Assembly (NCBI GenBank): GCA_027972325.1
Contig: JAPMOS010000042.1
Location: 149,501 to 213,500, forward strand
Origin: Paratrimastix pyriformis
Lineage: Eukaryota; Preaxostyla; Paratrimastigidae
Length of the DNA: 64,000 bases
Direction of reading: 5' to 3'
Part shown: piece by piece, positions 13,301 through 25,300 of the stretch
How positions within the stretch are numbered: position 1 is the first letter of the stretch
Layout: every line of letters starts with the position of its first letter
Position numbers and translations under genes: made by a program
The notes under the pieces: generated by a model
Seen by the model: only the letters and a program-made list of their open reading frames with translations
Database searches by the model: none
What the model was told of the DNA's origin: nothing

Positions 13301-16300
13301 GATGAGCCTGCTCGAGCGGGCCGTGCTGGAGACCGACCTGGCCGCGGCGCGCCAATCGCTGACGGAGTCCCTGGGGGCCCGCCGTGCCCTGACCGACCAG
13401 CTCGTCGCTGCCCGGAGCGCCACCGCCGCAGCCCGCAGCCAGCTGGCCGCGACCGAGGCTTCCCTGAGCGCCGAGCGCGACGGGTTGGCGACCGAGCTGG
13501 CCGCGAGCCGGGCGGCGGAGACTGAGGTCCGTGAGGCCCGCGAGGTGCTGGCGACCGAGTTGGCCGCTGCCCAGCGCGCCGTTGAGGTGGCCGATGAGCA
13601 GCACCGGGCCGCCCTGGCCGCCCTGGAGGCCGAGCGGGCCGCCAACCAACAGGCCGTGTCCGAGGCGGCTGCGGCGTTGGCCGAGGCACGCTTGGCTGCC
13701 GAGCGATGGGAGCAGGAGACGGCCGGGTTGCGGGCTGCCATGCAAGCCGTCAAGGAGTCCTTCGCCCAGCAGCGGACCCAGTGGCAGCAGGCCCTGGGCG
13801 GGGCGAGCGCCTCGCTGGAGGGCTCGTTGGGCGTGCTGGCCGCCCGGCTGGCCGAGGCCCAGGCGGCCCGCGGGCGGGAGGCCGAGCAGGCCCGCACGGA
13901 GCTGGCTGCCGCGGAGTGCCTGTCCAGCCAGCTGGGTGACAAGGTGCGTGCCACCGAGCAGCAGCGTGCCGTCCTCGAGGCTGACCTGGCCGCTGCCCGC
14001 CAGGCGTTTACCCAGGTCGAGAAGGCCCGCGAGGCGCTCATGGCCGAGTTGCAGCAGGCCCGGACCGAGGCGGCCGAGAGTCGCCAGGCCGCGAGCCGGG
14101 TGCGTGCCGAGCTGACCGCCACCGTGGCCGCCCTGGAGCGGGAGCGGGACCGGCTGGCGGCCGCCGGACAGGAGGCCGGCGCGCGGGTGGCCGAGCTGGA
14201 GGCGACCCTGGCCACCGCCCGCGCCAAGTCTGAGCAAATGCAAGCTGCCCTGGAGGAACGCAGGACCGAGCTTGCCGCCGCCCGGCAGGCCGTCGGCGAG
14301 GAGGCCGAGATGAGCCTGCTCGAGCGGGCCGTGCTGGAGACCGACCTGGCCGCGGCGCGGCAGTCCCTGACGGAGTCCCTGGGGGCCCGCCGTGCCCTGA
14401 CCGACCAGCTCGCCGCAGCCCGGAGCGCCACCGAGGTCGTCCGGAGCCAGCTGGCTGCGACCGAGGCTTCTCTGGGCGCCGAGCGCGACGGGCTGACGAC
14501 CGAGTTGGCCGCGAGCCGGGCGGCGGAGACTGAGGTCCGCGAGGCCCGCGAGGTGCTGGCGACCGAGCTGGCCGCTGCCCAGCGCGCCGTTGAGGTGGCC
14601 GACGAGCAGCACCGGGCCGTCCTGGCCGCCCTGGAGGCCGAGCGGGCCGCCAACCAACAGGCCGTGTCCGAGGCGGCTGCGGCGTTGGCCGAGGCACGCC
14701 TGGCGGCCGAGCAATGGGAGCAGGAGGCGGCTCGGCTTGGGGCCGCTAACCAAGCCACCCAGGAGTCCCACGTCCAGCAGCGGGCCCAGTGGCATCAGGC
14801 CCTGGGCGGGGCGAGCGCCTCGCTGGAGGGCTCGTTGGGCGTGCTGGCTGCACGGCTGGCCGAGGCCCAGGCAGCCCGCGCGCGTGAGGCCGAGCAGGCC
14901 CGCATGGAGCTGGCCGCTGCGGAGTGCCTGTCCAGCCAGCTGGGCGAACAACTGCGGGCCACCGAGCTGAAGCGGGACACCCTCGAGGCTGACCTGGCCG
15001 CTGCCCGTCAGGCGCATGCCCAGGCCGAGGAGGCCCGCCAGGCGCTCGTGACCGAGGTGCAGCAGGCCCGGGCCGAGGCGGAAGAGAGCCGCCAGGCAGC
15101 GAGCCGGGTGCGTGCCGAGTTGGCCGCCACCGTGGCCGCCCTGGAGCGGGAGCGGGACCGGCTGGTGGCCGCCGGACAGGAGGCCGGCGCGCGGGTGGCC
15201 GAGTTGGAGACCAGCCTGGCCGCGGCCCGTGCAGAGGCCGAGCGGCTGCGGGTAGCCCTGGAGGAGCGCGCCTCGGAGTTGGCCGCCGCCCGGCAGGCTG
15301 CCGGGGAGGAGGCCGAGGTGAGCGTGCTCGAGCGGGCCGTGCTGGAGACCGACCTGGCCGCGGCGCGCCAATCGCTGACGGAGTCCCTGGAGGCCCGCCG
15401 TGCCCTGACCGACCAGCTCGTCGCTGCCCGGGGCGCCACCGACGCCGCCCGGAGCCAGCTGGCCGCGACCGAGGCTTCCCTGGTCGCCGAGCTGGCCGCT
15501 GTCCACAGCGCTGCCGAGGCGGCCAGCGAGGAGCACCGGGCCGCCATCGCCACCATGGAGACCAGGCTGGCCGCCGGCCGTGCGGCTGCGTCTCAGGTCG
15601 AGAAGGCGCACGGCCCGCTGCTGGCTGCCATGGGCGGACAGGTGGGGGCCCTGGAACTGGCCCTGACCCAATCTGCTGTCCAGCTGGGCGACCTGCGGGC
15701 TGCCCGGGGTCTGGCCGAGGACGAGCGGGCCCGACTCGCGGGCGCCGAGCAGAAGGCCGCTGAGCGGGTGACCGAGCTGGAGGCGAGCCTGGCCGCGGCC
15801 CACGCCGAGGCCGAGCGGCTGGGAGCCGCACTGGAGGAGCGCCGTGCCGAGCTGGCCGCAGCCCGCGAGGCGCACGCCCAGTCGGAGGAGGGACGCGCCG
15901 CGGAGGGTCGCCGGGCCAGCGAGCTGTCTGCCCAGGTGACGACCCTGGAGCTGGCCCGCGAGACACTCGTGACCGAGCTGCAGCAGGCCCGGGCCGAGGC
16001 GGCCGAGAGCCGTCAGGCCACGAGCCGGGTGCGAGCCGAGCTGGCCGCCACTGTGGCTGCCCTGGAGCGGGAGCGGGACCGGCTGACGTCCGCCGGGCAG
16101 ACGGCCGGCGCGCGGGTGGCCGAGCTGGCCGCGGCCCGTGCAGAGGCCGAGCGGCTGCGGGTCGCCCTGGAGGAGCGCGCGTCGGAGTTGGCCGCCGCCC
16201 GGCAGGCTGCCAGGGAGGAGGCCGAGATGAGCCTGCTCGAGCGGGCCGTGCTGGAGACCGACCTGGCCGCAGCACGGCAGTCCCTGACGGAGTCCCTGGG

Positions 16301-19300
16301 GGCCCGCCGTGCCCTGACCGACCAGCTGGCCGCTGCCCGGAGCGCCACCGAGGTCGTCCGGAGCCAGCTGGCCGCAACCGAGGCTTCCCTGGGCGCCGAG
16401 CTGGTCGCCAGCCAGCAGGCGGCCCGCAGCGGGGCGGCTGAGGCCGAGCGGCTGGTGGCCGCCCTGGAGGCCGCCAAGCATTCCTTCGCCCAGCAGCGGG
16501 CACAATGGGTGGCCGCCCTGACGACCACCGGGACAGCCCTGGATGGATCGCTGGGCGCGCTGGGTACCGAGCTCACATCCCGGCAGGCCGCTGCGGACGA
16601 GGCGCTTGCCGAGCTACTGCAGGCCCGGGCAGCGGCCGAGGAGGGCCGCCAGGCCACGAGCCACGCCGTGGCCGAGCGCGACGGGCTGGCGACCGAGCTG
16701 GCCGCAAGCCGGGCGGCGTTGGCCCGCCAGGAAGCAGATACGCGCGAGGAACGCGTGGCCCGTAAGTCCCTCTCCGATCAGCTGGCGGCCGCCCAACAGA
16801 CCGCGGCCCAGACAGCCGAGCAGCACCGGGCCGCCCTGGCCACCGCTGAAGCCGAGCATCGGGCCACCCTCGAGCGACTGGAGGCGTCGGCGAGCGAGAC
16901 CCGCGCCCGGCTTGAGGCCGACCTGACGGCTGCCCGCGGCTCGCTGGCCCAGGCCCAGCAGGCCCAGCTCGCGCTTTCGGCTCGGGTCTCCGAGCTGCAG
17001 GCTGAGCTGCTCTCGGCTTCCTCTGCGCTCCAACACACACGCGCCCAATTCGACGAGCAGCTCTCGGCCACCCGGCACTCTGCCGGCCTGCACCTCATGG
17101 CCCTGAGCAGCCGCGTCACGGGCCTGCAGAGTGCCCTGGCCGAGCAAGTGAGCCGGCTTCTCGCCTCTCTGGCTCCTGTTCGTGCCGAGGCAGCCCGGCT
17201 TCGTTCCCGTGTGGATGCCCTCGAGGCCGACCTGGCCGCGGCCCGGGAGGCCTGCGCCCAGACCGAGCGGGCCCGCGTGATGGCCGCCGCCGAACGGGAC
17301 GATCTCGCCAAGTCTCTGGACACCGCCACTGCCGTCGCTCAGCAGCGGGCAGACGATCTGGAGGCCCAGGCCTCTCAGATGTCCCGCCTTTCTGCCCAAC
17401 TGACCTGCGAGACTGCGGCCCGGGCCGAGGTCGAGTACGCTCGGGAGCAGACGCAGGCCCGGCTCGCCCAGGCCCAGGCCCTGCAGCATGCGACCCTCGC
17501 CCGCTGCCAGGCCAGTGAGGCGGCCACCGCGAGCGCCACCCAGCGCCTGGCCAGTCAGCAGACGGCGCTCGAGCAGGTCCTCAGCCAAGCGGGCCGGTCC
17601 CTCGCCCAGCAACGCGCCACCCAGCAGGCTGCCCTGGCCGATACCGAACTGGCTCGGGCGGACCTGCGGGCCGAGCTCGAGGCCGTGCGGGCCTCGGCCC
17701 GGGCCCAGCTCGCCGCCAATGAAGAGGCCCAAGCCACCCAGGCCCAGCGGCTGCTGTCCGTCGAGACGAACCTCGCGGAGGCCCAGCAGGCGCTTGTCCA
17801 GGAGCGTGCTGCATGCTCTGCCCACGCCGCTGCCCGGGAGTCCCTCTCCGTCCAGCTGGCCGCGGCCCGAGATGATCTGGCCCGCCTCGAGGCGGCCCGC
17901 GGGCAGCTGGCCACCGAAGCTGCCCTGCTCCGGGATGCTGTCAGCCTGCGTGCCCAAGAGCTCGAAGCCGCCCGTGCGGAGGGTGCTCAGCAGCTGGCGG
18001 TTGCCCGCCAAACGGCCGTCACCCAGCGCGCCGCCCTGGGGTGCCGGGTGTCTGCCGTCCGGACAGCCATGGAGCAGGACTGTGGTTCTCTGGCCGATGG
18101 CCTCGTCCACCTGGAGGCTCAGGTCACCCTCCAGCAGGCCGAGCGCAAGGACCTCGAGCGGCGCTTGCAGGAGGCTCTCGACACGGCGGCCGGGCTGGAG
18201 AGCGCCCTGGCTGCGTCCCGCGCCCGGGTGGCCGAGCAAGACGCGGGCCTCGCGCAGCTCCTGACGAGCCGGGATGCCGCCCTGAACGACCTGGCGGCTG
18301 CCCGCCTTGATGCCGACCGGAATCAGGCCATCTGGCAAGCCGCGGCTGCCAAAGCTGCCTTGGATCAGAAGGCCCTGGAGGCCCAGCTCGCCCAGCGGGA
18401 CACGGATCGGGCCCTCATGACGGCCGACTTCTTCCAGGCGCGGACCGTGGCCCAGGAGCGCATCCGGCGTCTCGAGGAGGAGCTGGCCGCGGCCCGTGCC
18501 TTTGCCGAGCTGCGTGCCCAAGCCGCGACCGAGCTTGAACAGCGGCTCTCCCAGAGCGAGCAGTCCCGCCGGGAGCAGGCCCAGCATGTCGGCGACCTCG
18601 AGACCCAGCTGCAGGCCGCGGACCAGCACTGCACAAACCTGGAGGGCGCCCTGGAAGTGGCCCAGGCCCGGATCGATGAGGGTGCCGCGGCCCGTGATGT
18701 CCTGTCGGATCGGGTCACCCAGCATCAGAATGCCCTGGCCGAATTGAACAGGCTCCTGTGCCTCGCGCTCCCCGCGGCCGCCCGGAAGTCGGCCGACCGG
18801 GAGGAGGCCTTCGCTGCCCTCCGGGAGCAGCTGGCAGCCACCGAGGAGGCTCTCGAACAGGCTGGCCAGGAGCGAGAGGCCATACGAGCCGATCTTGACA
18901 AGTCGCGCGCGCAGGAGCGGAGGCTCACGACGCACTGGGAGAATGCCAGTGCCCGCATCACCGACCTGGAGCACCGCCTGGCCTGCTTGGCCCAGGTGCG
19001 GGTGGAACTGGAGGATTACCGTAAGCAGGACCGCGCCCGGGCCCACGATCGGGAGGCCAGCTTTGCCATCGAACGGAAGCGGGCTGCGGGCGATTTAGCG
19101 GAGGCCACACAACGGGCCGGGCGCCTCGCCCAGGCCCTGGAATGCCAGAAAGCCAAGGCAGCCGCGCTGCGGATGCTGATGGACGAGCAGCAGGCCGCCG
19201 GCCGCGTCCTGGCTGAGGAGCTGGCGAGCACCCGCACGGCCGGTGGTGAGGCCGAGGCCGCCCTGCGGCAACGCCAGGTGGAATTACAGCAGAGCCAGAT

Positions 19301-22300
19301 CGACCTGCAGGCGGCCCGCGAGCAGCTGACCGAGGTGCGCCAGCGCCACCTGCAGGCGACCGCCGAACGCGACGAGTTGGCCCGCGCCAAGGAGGCCGCC
19401 ACCGGCCAGGTTGCTTCGCTCGAGGGGACCCTGGCCGAGGAGCGGCGCCACCGTGACGAGTTGACGATGCAGTGGGATGGCCTCCAGCAGGGGCTGAACT
19501 CTGACGTGGCCACCCTGGGGCAGGCCCTGGCACAGGCGCAGTCGGAGGTGGCCCAGCTGCGCGCCCAGACCGCCGACGAGCGGGCCCGACTGGCCCAGCT
19601 GGAGGAGGCGCTGGCCCAGGCTCGCGCGGCCGAGCGGACCGCCCAGGAGCGCCTCGATGCCCAAGCGGCGGACATCGCCCGGACCAACAGCCAGCTCAGC
19701 ACCCTCACGGCCGACCTCTTCATGGCCCGGGGTAAGGTGACCCGCCTCGCCGGCGAGCTGGAGACCGCCACACGGGACCGCGAGGCGCTCCTGGCGGAGG
19801 TTGCCCGGGCCGACCAGGCCCGTCAGTTGGCCGAGTCTGCCCTGGTGGATGCTCAGGCCCAGCTGACCCAGGAGCGCGCCGCCCGGGATGTCCTGGCCCA
19901 GGAGCGGGCCGCTCTCGAAGGGCAGGCCGCACGGAGTGCCCAGGAGGCCCAGGAGGCCAAGACTCGGCTGGACGAGGGGCTGGCCCAATGGGCGCAGGCA
20001 CGGGCCCAGCTGGCGGAGGCTCAATCCCAGGCCGAGGCCGCGCGGGTGGCCCTTCGTGAGGCCCAGAGCCGCCATGGGGAGGCGACCCGACAGAGCAGCG
20101 CGCGGGTGTCCGAGCTTGAGAAGACCCTGGCCACGGCGCGCCGGGAGACCGAGAGTCATCGGCTGTCCACGAACGGGCTGCGCAAGCAGTGCGCCCTCCT
20201 GGAAGATACCCTGCGCGAGACCCGGGCCGAGTTGGCGGCCAAGCGGGGCCTGTTGGCGACCAGCGAGGGCGAGTGCCAGCGGCTGAGGGGTGAGATGGCC
20301 CGGGGGCAGGCCGCCCGTGAGGCTGCCCTGCGGACGTGCGCAGGGGCGGGGGCCCGGCTGGGCGGGCTGCGGAGCATGCTGGCCGAGCAGGCCGGCGCGA
20401 TGGCCGCCCGGCTGGAAGCGGCCCAGGCCGAGCTGGAACGGCTGCGGGCCGAGGAGGCCGCCCAACGGGCCGCCCGGGAGGGTGCCTGCGCGGCCCTCGA
20501 GCAGGCGCGCAGCGAGGGTGCCGCTGCCGCCGCGGAGGTCCGTGCCCGTGTCGAGGGCGAGCTGGCCGCGGTGCGAGCGGCCCTGGGCCAGGCGGAGGCC
20601 GCCAAGGATGCCCAGACCAAGCGGGCGGACGGGGCCGAGGCCCAGTTGGCCGCCGCGCGGCTGACCTGCGATAGCCTCCAGGACCGCCTCGAGCAGGGCC
20701 GCGTCGCCCTGGGCCAGGCTCACCGCTGGCTGGCCGAGGCCCTGCTGAAGGGCGAGTGCCAGTCGGCCGAGCAGGCCGCCCTGGCCGGCGAGGCGACTCA
20801 AGCGGCCCGGCGGATCGAAGCCCTGGAGGCCCGCCTTGCCCTGGACGGGGAAGCCCGCCAGGGGCTGGAGCAGGCCCTGAGCCAGGCTGCCGCCCGAGGG
20901 GCCGACCTCGAGGCCTCCTGCGGCAGGCTGTCCGCCGAGGAGACCCGGCTGCGCGAGCTGGTCGCCACACAGGAGCGGGCCGCCCAGCAGTGGCAAGGCC
21001 AGGCGGCGAGCCTGCAGGCGGCCCACCGGTCGACCCGGGCCAAGCTGAGCCAGGAGGTGGATGCCCTGTCAGCTGCCCTGGCCCTGGCCACGGGCCGCGT
21101 GGCAGACGAGCGCCGTGCGGCCCGGCAGACGGAGGAGCAGCTCCGCGCGGAGACGGCCCGCAAGCTGGCGGAACAGGGGGAGTCCTCGGCGAAGGCCATC
21201 GCCGTCGGGCAACAGGAGGCTGCCTCGCTGCAGCAGGCCCTGATCGCCTCTCGCCTCTCGCTCGACCAGACGAGGCAATCCGCCGAGGCCCAGACCAGGC
21301 GCGCGGACGAGCTGGAGGCGCAAGTGGCTCGCCTCACCGCCACCCTGAGCAGCGCCCGGGCCGAGGCCGAAGATGCCGGCCGGCAGCTCAAGCAGGCCCA
21401 GGCCGAGACCGAGGAGCGGCAGGCCGCCCTGAAGCGCTCGGTGGCTGCGGAGGCGACCACGCGGGACGCCATGACGGCCGCTCGCCAGCGGCTGGTCACT
21501 GAGCAGGCGACCCTCGAGCAGGCCCTGACCGAGGCCAGCGGGCTCCTCGGAAGGCACCGCCAGGCGACCGACCAGACGCGCGAGTCACTGGTGGCCCAGT
21601 CTGGCCAGTTGCGCGCCGATCTGGAGGACCGCGAGAGAGCCCTCGCCCAGACCCAACAGACCTGCGCCGAACAGCGGGCCCAGCTGGCCCTGCGCGATGA
21701 CCAGAACCGCCGGGCCCGTGATGAGGTGGCTTCCCTCGAGCGACAGCTCGCCGAGCAGCAGCAGGCCCTGACCGCCTCCGAGGCAGCCCGGTGCGCCCTC
21801 CATGCCCGCCTCGAGGCCATCCGTGCCGCCGCGGCGACGGTAGGCACCCGCCTGGCTCAGGAAGAACGCGCCCTGACCGGGGCTGCTGGCGACCTCCGTG
21901 AGCGGCTTGTGCACCAGAATGGCTCGCGGGTGGCGGCGGAAGGGCGTGCCGCCGAGCTGGCGGTGCGGGTTGCCACCCTGGAGAAGGAGCAGGCCACCCT
22001 GACGAAGGCCGTGGAGGTGAGTCAGCTGGAGGTGGCCCGCGAGCGTGACGCGGGCGCGGCACTGGCCGTGGAACACGACAGGCTGACGGCCGCCCTGGCC
22101 CAGGCTCGGGCGGATGAATCGGAGGCAGTGCAGGCCTCGCAGGCTGCCCGGGATACCATCGCCCAGCAGCTGACCGGCTCGCAGGAGGCTCTCGCCGCGG
22201 CTACGGCTGCGCTCGAGCAGGCTGAGGGCAGGCTGCAGCGCCTGGAGGAGGCCAAGCTCCTCGCCGAGCAGCAGCGCGACCTCCTCGCGGCCAACTTGGA

Positions 22301-25300
22301 CCGGGCTCAGCAGGCCCTGGCCCAGTCGAACCAAGCCCGCGCAGACATGCGGGCCGCCCTGGTGGCCCTCCGGGCCCAGGTCGCCGCCGGGCAGCAGGCC
22401 CTGGCCGGCGCCTTGGAAACTGCCCGCGCTCGGGTGGCCCAGCTCTCCACCGCGGCTCTGGCGCGCGAGGTTGCCGGCAACGAGCTGCACGCCGCACTCA
22501 CAGCCGCACGAGCGCAGGCCCACGAGCATGTTGCGGCTCTCCTGGAGGACCGTGCCCAGACGGACACCTTGCGGGCGGGCCGCGCCCAGGCCGAGGCGCT
22601 CGCGGCTGCCCTGGAGACCTCCCTTGCTGCCAGTCGGAGAGCCCTTGCAGCCACGACAAGCGAGGTGAGCTCCCAGCAGGAGGCTCTCGAGCAGGCCCTG
22701 GGCCGCGCGCAGGCCCTCATTGCCCAGCAGCGCCAGGCCAGGGCCCACACGGATGACACTCTGGCCCAGGCAAACGCAACCTGCCGGCGCCTCGAATCCC
22801 AGCTGTGCGAGACCCAGCAGGCCTTGGCTCGGGCCAACCAGTCCCTCTCGGAGCGCACCGAAGAGGCTCGTCAGGCCGCCGCCGCCGCGGCACAGGAACT
22901 GGAGACCGTCCGTCGGGAGGCCGCTGAGGCCCAGGCCGGGGCCGTCTCCGCCCTCGAGCAGCAGGTCACCCAGCAGCAGCGGGCACTGGCCCTTGCCGAG
23001 GAGGCCCGCCTCGCCCTCCAGACCCGCCTTCTCGAGGCGACGACCCACTCCTCCGTTGCGGAGCGCCTGACTCAGGAGCAGCGCGCCCTGGCCGTGGCTG
23101 CTGAGGACCTGCTTGTATGTCTCGCCCATCAGGTTGCCGAGCGGTCCACAGCCCGGCGTTCGTTGGCCTTCGCGCAGGAGGGCCGAGCAGCCGCGGAAGG
23201 CCGCGCCGCCGAATTGGCAGCCCGGGTCGCCATCTTGGAGGAGGAGCAGGCGACCCTGACTGCGGCCGTGGAGACGAACCGGCTAGCGGCGGCCCGTGCC
23301 CGTGACGAGAGTGCGGCTCTGTGCACGGAACGCGCCCAGCTGATGGCCGCGGGGAAGACCCTTGAAGCCTCGCTTGCTGAGGTGCGGGAGTCCCTGGGCC
23401 TGGCCACGAGCGCCCGTGATGCCGCGAGCCAGGAGCTGGCCGCTACCCAGGATGCCCTCGCCGCGGCCGATGAGGCCACCCAGCAGGCCGCGGCCCGTGC
23501 GGATCTGGCCGAGAAGGACCGCGCCCGTCAGGCGGCCGACCTGCACCGTGCCGCCGAGAGGGCGGAAGAACTGGAGCGGGCCCTGGCCCTGGCCCGCGCC
23601 GAGGCCGATGGGCGCGCTGGCGAGGGCAGCCACTTCCAGGTTGCTCTGGCCCAGACCCAGGAGGCCCTGGATGTCAGCGAGCGGGCCCAGCTGTCCCTCG
23701 AGGGCGACCTGGAGGCCGCCCGGGCGGCCCTGGCCGGCGAGTGTCAGCTGCACGAGGCCACCAAGGAGCGGGCCCGTGAGCTGGCCGACCAGCTGGAGGG
23801 CCTGACCAAGGAGCGGGCCTTGCTCGCCAGCCAGCTCAAGAACGCCCAGACGGCTTCGCTCGAGGCGCGCCAGCAGCTGGTCAAGGAGCGCACCGCCGCC
23901 ACGGTTGCCATTGCCGAGCGCACGGTGGCCGTCGACGAACTGGTCCGGACCAAGCAGACCCTCGCGGCCTTCTCGGCCCTCGGCGAGACGCCCAAGACCG
24001 CAGCCAAGCCGGATGAGCAGCAGCAGCAGCAGCAGCAGGGCGATGAAGAGGTTGTGCCCCTGGCGCTCGCCGTGGAGGAACGCACCACCGAGAGCGCTGC
24101 CCCCGTTCGCAAGTGCACCGTCCTTCCCGCCGTGACCTTGACGGCCATGGTCTGCCAGAGCGCGGCCGTCGATACGACCTCGCCCACCCCCAAGCAGGGG
24201 CTCTTGCTGGCCACGGCAGATGCTGCCACCGGCCAGGCCGAACTGGACTCGCTCCGGCAGGAGGCCGCCGCCCTGCGGGCCCAGCGTGAGGCCTCCGCCC
24301 TCATTCTGGAAGACGTCCAGGCCCAGCTGGCCGCACGGATGACGGCGGCACACCCGCAGAAGGGCGGGGAAACCGAGTTGGTTGGCTGCCCCGAGGAGAT
24401 CGAGCGGCTGATGACCCTGAAGGCCGAGATGGAGGCCGCGCTGGGCGTGGCCCAGGCTCGGGTGACGGAGCTGGAGACGGAGTGCGCCCGCGTGCGGGGC
24501 GACCGGACCGCCCTCGAGGAGCGCGTGGCGAGCCTCGAGACCGCCAGCGAGGCTGCTCGAGCGACCGTCGCTAAGGCCGAGCGGCGCCTGGCCGAGCAGG
24601 CGGCTGCCGTGAGCTCTCTGCAGAAGGAGCTCGACACGTTGAGGGCCCGCTCCGAGGCCGAGATGACCCGCCTGCAGGCCGACCTGGACGCCGCCCAGAG
24701 GCAGCTCAAGGAGCGCCGCACGGCCCTGGAGATGGCCGAGCGCGAGAAGGCCCAGGCCGAGGTGCTGGAGCAGATCCTCGAGGGCGAGGCCTTGGCCAGC
24801 GAGGCCCGGCAGGGCATCACCAGGACGGAGGGCCGTCTGCTGATCCTCGAGAAGAAGCGCGATGATCTGGCCGCCCGCGCCGAGGCCGAGATGCTTCGCC
24901 TCGAGGGCGAGACCGACCTCCTGCAGCGGCAGCTGAAAGAGCACAAGGCCCGGCTGGCCTCGGCCGAGCAGGAGCGGGCAGCCCTGGTCTGGGAGCTGGC
25001 CCAGGCCCGCGGATCGCTGGCCCAGATGACTCGGGCCCATGTGGAGCTCTGCCAGGCCCGGACCCAGCTCGCCTGCCAGCAGGAGGCCCTCGCCGCCGTG
25101 CTGGAGCAGCTGCGCGCCCGTCTCGCTCAGCGCTCACTCGCTGCCGCCCACCAGGGGGAGCAGCAGCAGCAGAAGGAGGAGAAGGAGGAGGAGGTGTTGG
25201 TCCTGGCCGGTGCCGAGCAGGCCGGCCTCGGGGCTGCCACGCCGCGCCTGGCGCAGGTGGAGCAGGCCCGGGAAGCGGGTGCCGTGACCGCCGGCGAGAC

